Assembly: GCF_900109755.1 (NCBI RefSeq)
Contig: NZ_FOAR01000007.1
Location: 124,001 to 188,000 of the forward strand
Direction of reading: 5' to 3'
Source of the DNA: Pseudomonas agarici
GTDB lineage: Bacteria; Pseudomonadota; Gammaproteobacteria; Pseudomonadales; Pseudomonadaceae
Length of the DNA stretch: 64,000 bases
In this document: positions 20,389-30,168 of the stretch, in pieces
Layout: each line of letters begins with the position of its first letter
Numbering within the stretch: position 1 is the first letter of the stretch
The notes under the pieces: generated by a model
Told to the model about the DNA's origin: nothing
Seen by the model: only the letters and a program-made list of their open reading frames with translations
Database searches by the model: none
Made by a program: the position numbers and the translations under genes

Positions 20389-20452
20389 TAACTATTTATT
20401 CTAGCGGTTATGATCGACTCTACAGGCCTGCCATTTGCCTGTGGAGAACACC

Positions 20453-20659
20453 ATGGCCAGCTCTCTTTTGACTTCCGCCAGACACGGCGCCTACATCGCT
20501 ATCAGCTTGTATGTGGCGATGGTATTGCTCGTCAGCCTGTCCTCCTTGACCGACGCTTCAAGTGATATGTCGCTGCAGATGGCGGCACCGGTCCTTCAAA
20601 CCGAACATAAGGTTCAGTCTGTCGGAGCGTTTGAGCACGGCGCTGAATCCGGGGTGTAA
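20453..20659 (+). CDS. small single-pass membrane protein, 68 residues
   Basis: ATG 20453 (GGAGA site at 20443-20447) encodes MASSLLTSARHGAYIAISLY continuing into one hydrophobic segment (about residues 12-33), then a Ser/Asp/Met-rich stretch and a His/Glu-containing tail ending GAESGV. A longer in-frame start at 20435 is less likely. No family recognised. It is convergent with sbcC, 52 bases away, and follows the AT-rich palindrome-bearing region. Confidence 0.55.
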   Translation: MASSLLTSARHGAYIAISLYVAMVLLVSLSSLTDASSDMSLQMAAPVLQTEHKVQSVGAFEHGAESGV

Positions 20660-20711
20660 AACCCGGTGTGACGCTGGCTGCCGCCATGTGGGCGGACCTG
20701 CGCGTGGGGCT

Positions 20712-23700
20712 TCATTTCACTTGCAAAGTGCTCAGCCCGTTGCCCTGGCGCCGTACCTGGATCTGTACCGGGATTCGTTCATGCATTTCCTGCACGTGGG
20801 AAATCACCGCAACCTTGCGTCCCTGGGCCTGCAGGCCGTCGAGCGCCTCCATCGCCAGTTGCAGGGACTCCGGGTCGAGGCTGCCGAAGCCTTCATCGAT
20901 AAACAGCGACTCGATCTTCAGTGTGCTCGATGCCATGGACGCGAGCCCTAGCGCCAGCGCCAGCGACACGAGGAAGGTCTCGCCACCGGACAACGAATGC
21001 ACCGAGCGCAGTTCGTCGCCCATTTCGATGTCCATCACCAGCAGCCCGAGCAGGCTGCCACCGCGCTTGAGGCGATAACGACGTACCAATTGCCGCAACT
21101 GTGCGTTGGCGTGATGGACCAGCAAGTCAAGGTTATAGGCCTGGGCCAGCTTGCGGAAACGGTCGCCGGTGGCCGAGCCGATCAGGGCATCCAGGCGCGC
21201 CCAACGCTGGTACTCGCCATCGGCGGCGGCGATTTGCCCGGCCAGGGCCTGATTGACGTTCTGTCGGCGCTGGTCCTCGCTCTGTTCGGCCCGCAGCTCG
21301 GCACATAGTTGTTCCGTCGTGCTGAACTGTGTCTGCAACTCGGCGAGTGCGCTGACTAGTTGTGCGGCGTCGAGGTTGCTGTTGTGTTGCGCCTGATGTT
21401 CAAGCAGGCGCTGGTCACGTTCCTGCAACACCACTTTGGCTTGTTCGATGGCTTTTTCATGGTGCTGCAAGCGCTGGCGCAGTTCGTCGACCTGGCTGTC
21501 ATCAAGGCCGAGTAGGCTTTCGAGACCGCCATCGTCCAGCTCGGGATGACCGGCACGCCAGTCATCAATCTTGCCGGCCAGCTCATGGGCCTCATGCTCC
21601 AGCGCCTCCAGGCGCTGCTGTTGCGCCTTGCACTCGGCGGCGATTTGTACAAGCTGCGTGCGCAGTTCCTGCAACGCCTGGGTGGTAGTGGTTTCGGCCA
21701 TGCGGGCCTGGTCTACGGTTTGTTCCAGTTGCTGCTGCCAATGCTCGGCGCTGGTGTGCTCGCCGAGCAGTTGGCCAAGTTGCTGCTGGCTGGCCTGTTG
21801 TTGCTCGGCCAGGACCTTGAACTGCTGACGGGCGCTTTCCAGTTGCTGTTCGCGACTCTGCTGGCGGTCCTGTTCCTTCTCCAGGGTCTGCTGGCGTTGT
21901 TGTTGCTCGGCGAGCTCGTCGCTCTGTTGCTCAAGCTGTTGCAGTCGCTCGGCGATCTGCCGGTCAAGCTGGATAAAGGTCGCTGCCGGTTCGTTGCGCA
22001 GAGCTTCCAGTGTGGACGCCGGTAGCAGCGCGCTGAAGGCCTGCAACTCTTCGTCCAGGCGCTGGCGGTCGCTGCTCAGTTCCCGCTGTTGGTTGCTCAA
22101 CCGTTGGGCGGCCTGCTGATGCGCGGTTTCAGTCTGGCGCAGTTGCTGTATCAGGCGCGCGGCATCCTGTTGCAGGGTGAGCAGGGCGTTCTGGCGCTGT
22201 TCGTCCTGGCTCAGGCTCTGGTTCAACTGGCTAGCCTGCCGGGCGAGCCAGGCATCGCGCTGGTCGGCTGCCAGGTCAAGCAGTTGCGTCGCCAGCGGAT
22301 GGGCTTCGAGGCTCGGTGCCAGGGCCTGCTGCTGCTCCGTCAGTTGTTCCTGTTGTTGCCGCAGTTCTTTTTGCTGGGCGATCAGCCCACCGACTTCGGC
22401 ACGCAGTTCGCCGAGTTGTTCCTTGAGCCGGTCCACCAAGGCCTGGGCATGGGCCTGTTCGCTCTCATCATGACGACCGAGGCTCTGCAGCAGGGCTTCG
22501 GGCTGATAATAAGGATGCTCATGACTGCCACAGACCGGGCATGGCTGGTCCTTTTGCAACTGCGCACGCAGCTCTTCGACACTGGCACTGCGCGCCAGGC
22601 GCTGGCGCTCCAGCAGTTCGCGGGTGACGTTGAAGGTCTGTTCAGCCACCGTTAGCTCGGCCTTGGTCTTGACCCCCTCCTGGGTCAGGCGCTCGCGTTC
22701 CTGCTGGGCCTGGAGCAGGCGTTGTTGTAGCTCGGCGCTGCGCTTGTCCAGTTCCTGCTGGCCGGACCAGAGCCGAGTCAGGTCTTCGATGGCGCGCAGT
22801 TGCTTGCGGTTGTCCTGTAGCAGGCCGCCGAGGATGCCGATCTGCTCGACCACGGCATCTGGTTCGGCGGCGGCTTCCTGATAGAGCACTTGCAGTTGTT
22901 GTTTCTGTTCGCTCAGCGTTTGTGCGGCCTGGTCGGCAGTGTGTGCCAGGCTCGCCAGTTCCGCCTGGCCCTGGTTGAGCCGGTTACCGATCAGCATCAA
23001 CTGTTGCAGGCGGTCGCGGTAGGCATTCCAGGCGTCACTCAAGGGCGCCAGATGGACACTTTGCGCAAGTTCAGCGGCGACCCGCTGCAGGCGCCCGGCG
23101 ACCTGTCGTTGCTGATCGAGCAGAGCCTGAATCGTCTTCTGGCCCTCAATGCAAGCCTGTTCGGCTACGTCTTGTGCTTGCGCGCCAAGCAGAGCGTCCC
23201 TGGCCAGGCGAGTGAGACTGCTCTGCTCTTCAAAGGCCTGGCGCAGCAAGGGAACACTGCTGTTGTGCTGTTGTTGTGCGGCTATCAAGGCTGATTGGGC
23301 CGCCGCAAGGCTGTGCTCCAGTTGGCCCTGGCGTTCGCTCAACGCGCTGTGCTGTTGGGTGTGGTGGGCGATTTGCTCCGCCAGGGGCGTCAGCAGGTTA
23401 TCGACTTCGCGCTGGCGAGCGAACTGATGCCGTTGCGGGGCGAGCTGTTCCAGGCGCGTCAGTTTCAGGCGTTCGTCGGCCAGCCCTTGCCACTCTTGCT
23501 GGACGCTTTCCAGCCGCTCGGCGGCGGCCCGTTGTACGTCCTGTAATTGGTGCAAGTCCTTGAGCCAGGCTTGTTGCTGCTCAAGCTGGCGCAGTTGTGC
23601 CTTCTGCAGCTCGAGCCGCTGCTGTGCAGCGTTGAAGCGCTCGTCGAGTTCGGCGCGCGCCTCAATAGGCAGGGGGGTGACGCCGCTGGCCTGGTCCTGC

Positions 23701-24353
23701 AACTGCTTGCAGGTCTCGCGGGCTTGCTTGGTCTTGTCGAAGGCGCGGCGGCCGAGGCGGGTATACAGCGCCGTGTCGGTGAGTTTTTCCAGCAGTTCGC
23801 TGCGTTCGTTGTCGTCGGCCTTGAGAAAGGCGCTGAATTCGCTCTGGGCCAGCAGCACGGCGCGGGTGAACTGCTCGAAATTGAGCCCCAGGCAAGCTTC
23901 GAGCTGGGCTTTGTATTCGCCTTTCTGGCTGGCCAGCAACTGGTCGCTGTCGAGGTCGCGCAGGCTCTGGCGACTGGCCTGTAGTTTGCCATTGGCCTTG
24001 TCCCGAGCCCGATTGGCCTCCCAGCGAGCACGATAGCGGCGGCCATCGATACCGACAAAATCCACCTCGGCAAAGCCGGCGCCGGTGCCGCGACGCAACA
24101 GGGTGCGCGGGTCGCCGGTAGCGATTTCACCGTCGGCGTCGGGCACCTTGGCGTCCCGCGAGGCGTTGTTCAGGCGCGGCACGGCACCGAACAGCGCCAG
24201 GCAGAGGGCATCGAGCAGAGTGCTCTTGCCGGCGCCGGTTGGCCCGGTAATGGCAAACAGACCGGCGCTGACCAGCGGCTGCGCGGTAAAGTCCAGCTCG
24301 AAGGGGCCTGCCAGGGAGGCGAGGTTCTTCAGGCGAATGGCGAGGATCTTCAT
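20712..24353 (-). CDS. sbcC: exonuclease SbcC, ATPase subunit of SbcCD
   Basis: A 1213-residue SMC/Rad50-like ATPase. It begins MKILAIRLKNLASLAGPFEL, with Walker A GPTGAGKST near residue 36, long Gln/Leu/Glu-rich coiled coils, the zinc-hook CPVC near residue 605, a second coiled coil, the ABC signature LSGGETFLVSLAL, and Walker B SLFIDEGFGSLD. With SbcD it opens and degrades DNA hairpins and protein-blocked ends. ATG 24353 overlaps the sbcD stop by ATGA. The size is normal (E. coli 1048, Pseudomonas about 1210). Confidence 0.96.
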   Translation of the reverse strand: MKILAIRLKNLASLAGPFELDFTAQPLVSAGLFAITGPTGAGKSTLLDALCLALFGAVPRLNNASRDAKVPDADGEIATGDPRTLLRRGTGAGFAEVDFVGIDGRRYRARWEANRARDKANGKLQASRQSLRDLDSDQLLASQKGEYKAQLEACLGLNFEQFTRAVLLAQSEFSAFLKADDNERSELLEKLTDTALYTRLGRRAFDKTKQARETCKQLQDQASGVTPLPIEARAELDERFNAAQQRLELQKAQLRQLEQQQAWLKDLHQLQDVQRAAAERLESVQQEWQGLADERLKLTRLEQLAPQRHQFARQREVDNLLTPLAEQIAHHTQQHSALSERQGQLEHSLAAAQSALIAAQQQHNSSVPLLRQAFEEQSSLTRLARDALLGAQAQDVAEQACIEGQKTIQALLDQQRQVAGRLQRVAAELAQSVHLAPLSDAWNAYRDRLQQLMLIGNRLNQGQAELASLAHTADQAAQTLSEQKQQLQVLYQEAAAEPDAVVEQIGILGGLLQDNRKQLRAIEDLTRLWSGQQELDKRSAELQQRLLQAQQERERLTQEGVKTKAELTVAEQTFNVTRELLERQRLARSASVEELRAQLQKDQPCPVCGSHEHPYYQPEALLQSLGRHDESEQAHAQALVDRLKEQLGELRAEVGGLIAQQKELRQQQEQLTEQQQALAPSLEAHPLATQLLDLAADQRDAWLARQASQLNQSLSQDEQRQNALLTLQQDAARLIQQLRQTETAHQQAAQRLSNQQRELSSDRQRLDEELQAFSALLPASTLEALRNEPAATFIQLDRQIAERLQQLEQQSDELAEQQQRQQTLEKEQDRQQSREQQLESARQQFKVLAEQQQASQQQLGQLLGEHTSAEHWQQQLEQTVDQARMAETTTTQALQELRTQLVQIAAECKAQQQRLEALEHEAHELAGKIDDWRAGHPELDDGGLESLLGLDDSQVDELRQRLQHHEKAIEQAKVVLQERDQRLLEHQAQHNSNLDAAQLVSALAELQTQFSTTEQLCAELRAEQSEDQRRQNVNQALAGQIAAADGEYQRWARLDALIGSATGDRFRKLAQAYNLDLLVHHANAQLRQLVRRYRLKRGGSLLGLLVMDIEMGDELRSVHSLSGGETFLVSLALALGLASMASSTLKIESLFIDEGFGSLDPESLQLAMEALDGLQAQGRKVAVISHVQEMHERIPVQIQVRRQGNGLSTLQVK

Positions 24354-25591
24354 GGCTGTTCGCCCTCCCACTGAACTTCCCGCAGGAGTTCGGCAAAGTC
24401 GTTGAGGGTCTGCTCGTCGACTGCATTGCCATAGCTGTCCTGCCAGGCACGGCAGAACAACTGCTGGGGGCTGAGTTGGTCGAGGTCGATCAACCGCTCA
24501 GGGTCATCGTCGCGGTCGCTCCTGCCGCCTGCGTATTCGGCGGCGATGCGCACCAGGCGCACAGCCTTGCCCTGCAGAGCGGTTTCCACCCGCTGACGCA
24601 GGTCCGGTTGTGGCTCGTCGAGGCACAACCGCACTTCCAGCCAGGGTTGGCGTTGCAGGTCGGCCAGCAGGTCGACGTTCGGCAATTCGGCGAGCTTTTC
24701 CAGCATCTCGGCGAACGGTAGCGGACCCAGGCGTTGCAGGTTCACGGCGCGCGGGATCAACCGCGGTTCGACACTGACCAGGGTTTCGCCGTCGAGGACG
24801 ATATCAAGGATCTGGTGTTGATAGCCGATTTCCGAGAATGACAACGGGATCGGCGAGCCGCTATAACGAATGCGCTCTTCGCCGTTGACCTTCTGCGGCT
24901 TGTGCAGGTGGCCCAGGGCAACATAGCTGACACTGGCATCGAACAGGCTGGCGGGCAGGGCTTCGGCAGTACCGATGATCAGGCTGCGTTCGGAATCTTG
25001 CGAGACCGAGCCGCCGGCCATGTGCGCATGGCTGATGGCGATCAGTGCCTGTCCCGGTTGGCGTTTGGCATTAGCCGCCTCGATCAGCCAGCGATGGACC
25101 TGAGCGATGCCACGCAGGTAGTCGTCGCCCAGTTGCATGCCGGTGACTTCGGCCGGGCGCAGGAAGGGCAGTGCCAGGCCCCAGGCGGCGATGTTGCCAC
25201 GGGCGTCGGGCAGCGGGATCAGCAGGCGTTCGCTGTCGAGCCGACCGTCGTCGAGCCACAGCACCCGGCCCAGGGCATGGGTACGCAGGCGCCGCATCAA
25301 CGGTGCGGGCAGCTCGATTCGCGAGCCGGAGTCGTGGTTGCCGGCGATCATCACGATGGTCAGCAGCGGCTGCTGTTCGTGGGCTCCGACGATAAAGTCG
25401 TAGAGGCGTTCCTGGGCTTTGACCGGCGGGTTGACGGTGTCGAAGATATCACCGGCGATCAGCAGCACATCCGGCTGTTGGCTGGCGAGCTGGGCGAGCA
25501 GCCAGGTCAGGAAGCAGGCGTGTTCGAAATCCCGCTCCTGGCCATGAAGGTTCTGACCCAGGTGCCAGTCGGAGGTATGAAACAGGCGCAA
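24350..25591 (-). CDS. sbcD: exonuclease SbcD, nuclease subunit of SbcCD
   Basis: A 413-residue Mre11-type nuclease. Metal-binding motifs HTSDWHLGQ at the N-terminus, AGDIFD near residue 47, AGNHDSGSR near 84 and the later ISHAHMAGG and LGHLHKPQ histidine motifs are intact. The start codon appears to be TTG at 25591, supported by a GGAG ribosome site six bases upstream and by family N-termini beginning M-R-x-x-H-T-S-D. It is the promoter-proximal gene of the sbcDC pair. Confidence 0.95.
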   Translation of the reverse strand: MRLFHTSDWHLGQNLHGQERDFEHACFLTWLLAQLASQQPDVLLIAGDIFDTVNPPVKAQERLYDFIVGAHEQQPLLTIVMIAGNHDSGSRIELPAPLMRRLRTHALGRVLWLDDGRLDSERLLIPLPDARGNIAAWGLALPFLRPAEVTGMQLGDDYLRGIAQVHRWLIEAANAKRQPGQALIAISHAHMAGGSVSQDSERSLIIGTAEALPASLFDASVSYVALGHLHKPQKVNGEERIRYSGSPIPLSFSEIGYQHQILDIVLDGETLVSVEPRLIPRAVNLQRLGPLPFAEMLEKLAELPNVDLLADLQRQPWLEVRLCLDEPQPDLRQRVETALQGKAVRLVRIAAEYAGGRSDRDDDPERLIDLDQLSPQQLFCRAWQDSYGNAVDEQTLNDFAELLREVQWEGEQP

Positions 25592-25694
25592 GGCAAACTC
25601 CGCGAAGACGGTGGCGACCGCTCAAGACAAGGTGGCGGTGCGCAAGACCAGTAAGTTTACGGGTAAATGCAGGTGTTGAGGGATCAGTGCGCAG

Positions 25695-27332
25695 CTATTT
25701 GGGATAGAGCGGCGGCAAGCCACTGTCGCCCACCGGATCCTGCGCCCGCTCGGCCGCCGGGATGGCGCGGATCACCCGCCACAACTCTTCGCCCTGCCAG
25801 TGTAGGCCGGTTTCGCTGTACAGTGCACCGTTCAAGCCGTCCAGAGCATCGGACAGCGGCACGAAACGCGCGGCCATTTCGGCCAGGGTTTCCGGTTGCT
25901 GGCGAGCCCAGGCGTCCAGCGCCTGGCGCGTGACCTGGGGGTCGTTGGCCAGGCAGCTACGTTTGAGATCATCGAGCAGGGTGCGTGGGCTCGGACCGGT
26001 CTGTGTGGCACGGTGCACGGCCGGCTGCTGGCGCGCCCGCCACCAGAGGCCGAAACCGAACAGGGTGGTGCAGGCCAGTAACAGGGTGCTGAGTTTCCAG
26101 ATCCATAGGTTCGTCGCGTCAGCGGCGACGTTTCCCGGTACTCCGCTGACCGGGGTGTCCGGCGCCAGGCTTGGGTTGTTCGCTACCTGCAGGGTCCGTG
26201 CCGGCAGGCTGCTGCGTTCCATATGATCTTCGTAGGTATTCCACCAGATCACGGCCACTGCCGGTAGCTCGAAGCTGCCACTGTGGGTTGGCACCAGCGC
26301 CTCGCGCTCTTCACGGCTGCCGATCAGCCCGCGTTCACTGTTCTGATTGTCCAATTGCGGCTGGTCCGGGTAGCGGCGCAGACCACTGAGGCTGGTCGTC
26401 GGCAGCGGTGGCAACTGGGCACTGGACAGGCCTTCGGCCTTGACGGTGAGGCTGCGGGTCAGTGAGTCTCCGACCTGGCTGTGCTCGGGCTCCGGGCTCC
26501 AGCTTTCGCTCAGGCTTAGGCTGCGGGCTGGCAGCCAGGGAGTATCGGCGGGCCAAGTGGAGGGCTGTGGCTTGACGTCGAGAGTCATCTCGGCCGAGCT
26601 GACATGAATCAGCTTGCCGGGCTTGGGCACCGCCGGCACCTGGTCCTGGCCGATATCCACCAGCGTCGCGCTGAACACCTGTGCCGGAATCGTCAGCTTG
26701 CCACTGTGTTGCGGATAGATCGCGTAGCGCAGCTCGATCACCCCATGGCGCACACCATTGATCAGCTTTTCATAGGTGCGTGATTCGCCCAATAGCTCGA
26801 TGCGTCCATCGCTCACCTGCAAGGGGCTCAGGCTGCTGTCGTCATACAGCGACACTGAATGGTAGATCCGTAGGGTCAGTACCGCCTGGGCCTGGACGTA
26901 GACACTGTCCTGGTCGAGGTTGGCCTCGATGAACACCGGCGCCAGACTGTTGGCCGCGTCTTGTTCCTCGCTCTGCAGCACTTGCAGGGTGATGGGCTGG
27001 CTCTTCAGCTCGCCCAATTGCAATGACGGAATGAGCACGCTGCCGTTCTGCTTCGGGGTCAGGGTAATGATCCAGCGCGTCGTCGCCTGTTTGTCACCGC
27101 CCAGGGATCTCAACTGGTTGACCTGGCGCGTACCGCGCACTTCGAACTGGCTGGCCAGCGGCTCCAGGTCTGGCTTGCCGAATTGGGTGACATCGGCGGA
27201 CTCCAGGGTCAGCTCCACCGACTCGCCGGAGTTCAGGCGCATGCGGTCGACGCTGGCGATCAACCCATCGGCGTGGGCTGGCAGGACCCCGCACAGCAGC
27301 CACAGCCAGAGAACGGAAAAGCGAGTGGTCAT
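25695..27332 (-). CDS. BatD-like exported protein
   Basis: A 545-residue protein with a signal peptide (MTTRFSVLWLWLLCGVLPAH then ADG), a series of immunoglobulin-like beta domains, one membrane helix near residue 410 (LWIWKLSTLLLACTTLFGFG region) and a cytosolic tail. This is the BatD layout of the Bacteroides aerotolerance family. It is the last gene of the moxR cluster and overlaps the preceding VWA-TPR gene by 4 nt. The cluster is usually proposed to act in stress tolerance or chaperone-like assembly at the inner membrane; its substrate is unknown. Confidence 0.85.
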   Translation of the reverse strand: MTTRFSVLWLWLLCGVLPAHADGLIASVDRMRLNSGESVELTLESADVTQFGKPDLEPLASQFEVRGTRQVNQLRSLGGDKQATTRWIITLTPKQNGSVLIPSLQLGELKSQPITLQVLQSEEQDAANSLAPVFIEANLDQDSVYVQAQAVLTLRIYHSVSLYDDSSLSPLQVSDGRIELLGESRTYEKLINGVRHGVIELRYAIYPQHSGKLTIPAQVFSATLVDIGQDQVPAVPKPGKLIHVSSAEMTLDVKPQPSTWPADTPWLPARSLSLSESWSPEPEHSQVGDSLTRSLTVKAEGLSSAQLPPLPTTSLSGLRRYPDQPQLDNQNSERGLIGSREEREALVPTHSGSFELPAVAVIWWNTYEDHMERSSLPARTLQVANNPSLAPDTPVSGVPGNVAADATNLWIWKLSTLLLACTTLFGFGLWWRARQQPAVHRATQTGPSPRTLLDDLKRSCLANDPQVTRQALDAWARQQPETLAEMAARFVPLSDALDGLNGALYSETGLHWQGEELWRVIRAIPAAERAQDPVGDSGLPPLYPK

Positions 27333-29095
27333 CGGGTCTTGTCCTGATGGAGCTGTTGTTCGTACCAGAATTTGCGTCGCAGCAGCTCGCCCGGATCATC
27401 GGGGATCTGCCGCAGCCATTGTTCGAGGGCCTGGCGCCGCTCGCCATCGAGGGTCTGCGAGGCGTTGCGCGGCGGTGGCCGGGTAGTGTGCTCGTCGCCC
27501 AGTTCGCTACCCGGTACGTCATTCTCACTCGTCGCCGCAACGGTGGTCTCGGGCGGTCCCGTATCGGAGGGCGAGTTGTCCTCCCGCGGCATCGCGGTGC
27601 TGTTTGTCTGCTGGTCAGAGGGGACGCTGCCGGGCTGGGCTTGGTGGTCAACGACAGGCGACTCACTACCGGTTCGTGCGGTGTCGGCGAGTTTGTCCGG
27701 CTCAACCGGCGGCTGGGTGCGTTTTTCCTCAAGTATCTGCTCGACCAGGGCCTTGTTTCTCAAGGCCGGGCGCAAGTCGGGCTGACGCTCCAGCGCCTGC
27801 TCATAGGCGTCCAGGGCTGCCTCCAGCTCGCCGCTGCGGGCCAGTGCATTGCCGCGATTGTAATGGGCATTGGCATCGTTGCCCTCGGCAAACCTGCGGG
27901 CGGCGGCGACATAGTCGCCGGCCTCGTAGAGGGCCAGGCCCTGCCACTGCGGATCCTCGAAGTGCTTGGCCGCCTCCAGTGGACGCTGCTGTTCCAGCAG
28001 CTTGAGGCCTTGCTGGTCCGGTCGCAGCCACAGGTCGTTGAACTCGAAGGCCTGACTCGGCTGTGGGAACAGAAACCACAACGGCAGACAGAACAACCAG
28101 CCGCGCCGCCCGGCACAGGCGGCCAACAGCAGCAGGGGCAGTAGCAGCCAGTAACCCTGGTCGACCCAACTGTCGAGTTGCACGACCTGGCCGTCGTCAC
28201 GCAAATGCCGTGGGCCGTCGAGCAGGCCCAGGCCGCGCAGATCGCTCTCGTCCAGGCGCGCCTGGCGATAACGGCCACCCACTTCGCCGACAAAGGCCCT
28301 GAGACGGCGGCCGTCGAGGCGCGAGACCTGTATCGCGCCCTGGGCATTCTTGAGCAAACCGCCGTTGTCCTGGACGACCGGCGCACCGTCACGGGTGCCG
28401 ATGCCAAGGATCAATAGACTGTGACGCCGCCCGTCCAGGGCTCGGCGAATACCTTCACGCTCCTGTTCGCTGAGAGAGGAGCCGATCAGCAAGAGGCGAC
28501 CCTGGCCCTGAGCGCCACGTTCGAGCAAGGTCAGTGCCTTGGCCACGGCGAGGTCGGCCCGGTGTCCCTGCTGGGGCATGATGGAGGGCTTGAGGGTGTC
28601 CAGCAGGTTGCGGCTGGTACTCATGTCATCGGACAGCGGCACCAGGGTGTGGGCGCTGCCGGCATAGACGATGATCGCCGTCTGTGCGTCGCTGCGCGCC
28701 CGTAGCAGGTCCAACAGCTTGCGGCGGGCCTGCTCCAGGCGATTGGGCAGGACATCGGTGGCGAGCATGTCCGGGGTCAGTTCCAGTAGCACCACCAGCG
28801 GGTCCGAGGGTTTCTGGGTCGATTGTTCGACACGCTGCCAACTGGGGCCTAGTAGCGCTAACAGGGCCAGTGTCCAGCCCAGTCCGAGGGCGATCCACGG
28901 TAGTTTGCTGTCGCGCCCGCTGCCACCGCCGAGCAACACGCGGTGAAAGGCGGATGGCAGGATCATCTGCCAGCGCCCGGCACGTTTTTGGCGATGCCAG
29001 AGTTGCCACAGCAACCGACCGAGCAGGGGCAAGAGTAACAGCCACCAGGGGCGGAACCAGTGCGGCCAGAGGGTGGACCAGAGTTCGGCGATCAT
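27329..29095 (-). CDS. VWA and TPR domain membrane protein (BatB/BatC type)
   Basis: A 588-residue protein starting MIAELWSTLWPHWFRPWWLL. Order: two N-terminal hydrophobic segments, a von Willebrand factor A domain (starting VVLLELTPDMLATDV; the first MIDAS position is degenerate, ELTPD instead of DxSxS), another membrane segment (GYWLLLPLLLLAACAG), then TPR repeats (HYNRGNALARSGELEAALDA) and a long polar Pro/Thr/Glu-rich linker. This is a fusion of BatB- and BatC-like parts. ATG 29095 overlaps the batA stop by 4 nt; the frame extends upstream without supporting similarity. Confidence 0.85.
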   Translation of the reverse strand: MIAELWSTLWPHWFRPWWLLLLPLLGRLLWQLWHRQKRAGRWQMILPSAFHRVLLGGGSGRDSKLPWIALGLGWTLALLALLGPSWQRVEQSTQKPSDPLVVLLELTPDMLATDVLPNRLEQARRKLLDLLRARSDAQTAIIVYAGSAHTLVPLSDDMSTSRNLLDTLKPSIMPQQGHRADLAVAKALTLLERGAQGQGRLLLIGSSLSEQEREGIRRALDGRRHSLLILGIGTRDGAPVVQDNGGLLKNAQGAIQVSRLDGRRLRAFVGEVGGRYRQARLDESDLRGLGLLDGPRHLRDDGQVVQLDSWVDQGYWLLLPLLLLAACAGRRGWLFCLPLWFLFPQPSQAFEFNDLWLRPDQQGLKLLEQQRPLEAAKHFEDPQWQGLALYEAGDYVAAARRFAEGNDANAHYNRGNALARSGELEAALDAYEQALERQPDLRPALRNKALVEQILEEKRTQPPVEPDKLADTARTGSESPVVDHQAQPGSVPSDQQTNSTAMPREDNSPSDTGPPETTVAATSENDVPGSELGDEHTTRPPPRNASQTLDGERRQALEQWLRQIPDDPGELLRRKFWYEQQLHQDKTR

Positions 29096-30168
29096 CGACG
29101 CCTCCGCAAGCGCAGGCGATTGAGACGCTGGCGCCAGTGCGGATGTTGGGTTAAGAAGTGGCGGCTGGCCAGCCAGCGTTGGAGCATCTTGTCCGGCCAA
29201 TGCTCGCGGATCACCAACAGCAGGCTCAATACCAACGCGATGGCCAGCGGCCAATGGTAAAGGGCGTGAACGGGACGGGCTTGGGTCGGTTGCTGGGCCA
29301 CGGGTTCGAGTGTGTCGAGGGTGCGGCGGATCAGTTGCAGTTCATTGCCGTCGCGGGCTCGGAAATACTGGCCGCCGGTGATCTGGGCGATTTCTTTGAG
29401 GCTCGCTTCGTCCAGATCCATGCTCGGATTGAGCCCGAGCATGGACAGGCTGGCGCTCTGCTGCGGATCGGCTCCGATACCAATCGGGTAGATTTTCACC
29501 TGTTCTTCGGCCGCCAGGCGCGCGGCGGTGATCGGGTCGATCTCACCGCCATTGTTGGCACCGTCGGTGACCAGGATCAGCACCCGGCTCTGTGCCGGGC
29601 GCTGGCGCAGGCGCTTGAGGGCCAGGCCGATGGCATCGCCGATGGCGGTGTTTTTCCCGGCGATGCCGATCTTCGCTTCGTCCAGCCAGATCCGCACGGT
29701 GCGCCGGTCGAAGGTCAGCGGCGCCTGGACATAGGCCTTGCTACCGAACAGGATCAGCCCGACGCGGTCGCCTTGGCGGCCTTCGAGGAAGTCGCCGAGT
29801 AGGTGCTGGACCAGGTTCAAGCGGCTGACTTCTTCGTCCTGCCAGTGCATGTCGGGAAACTCCATGGAGCCGGAGACATCCACTGCTACCAGCAGATCGC
29901 GGCCGCTGGCGGCGATCGGCAACGGCTCGCCAAGCCACTGCGGGCGGGCAGCGGCCATCAACAGCAGCAGCCAGAGCAACAGGAAGGGGAGCTGTTGGCG
30001 CCAGCCCGGCAGGTTGATCCGGGCGCGGCGACGGGCGAGGATTTCGAGATCGGCGAGAAAGCTGACCTTCAGTGCCGCTTCGCCACTGTCGGCCACCGGC
30101 AGCACCAGGCGCAGCAACCAGGGCAGCGGCAACAGCGCGAAAATCCATGGCCAGGCGAACTCAAACAT
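29092..30168 (-). CDS. VWA domain membrane protein (BatA type)
   Basis: A 358-residue protein with N-terminal hydrophobic segments (residues about 5-22 and 58-75), a VWA domain with intact MIDAS motif DVSGSM and later ILVTDGANNGG, and a C-terminal membrane helix (PLAIALVLSLLLVIREH). Matches BatA/Aerotolerance protein size (about 330-360). It sits between the DUF4381 gene (8-base overlap) and the VWA-TPR gene (4-base overlap). With MoxR it probably forms a metal-dependent, ATPase-driven complex at the inner membrane. Confidence 0.88.
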   Translation of the reverse strand: MFEFAWPWIFALLPLPWLLRLVLPVADSGEAALKVSFLADLEILARRRARINLPGWRQQLPFLLLWLLLLMAAARPQWLGEPLPIAASGRDLLVAVDVSGSMEFPDMHWQDEEVSRLNLVQHLLGDFLEGRQGDRVGLILFGSKAYVQAPLTFDRRTVRIWLDEAKIGIAGKNTAIGDAIGLALKRLRQRPAQSRVLILVTDGANNGGEIDPITAARLAAEEQVKIYPIGIGADPQQSASLSMLGLNPSMDLDEASLKEIAQITGGQYFRARDGNELQLIRRTLDTLEPVAQQPTQARPVHALYHWPLAIALVLSLLLVIREHWPDKMLQRWLASRHFLTQHPHWRQRLNRLRLRRRR

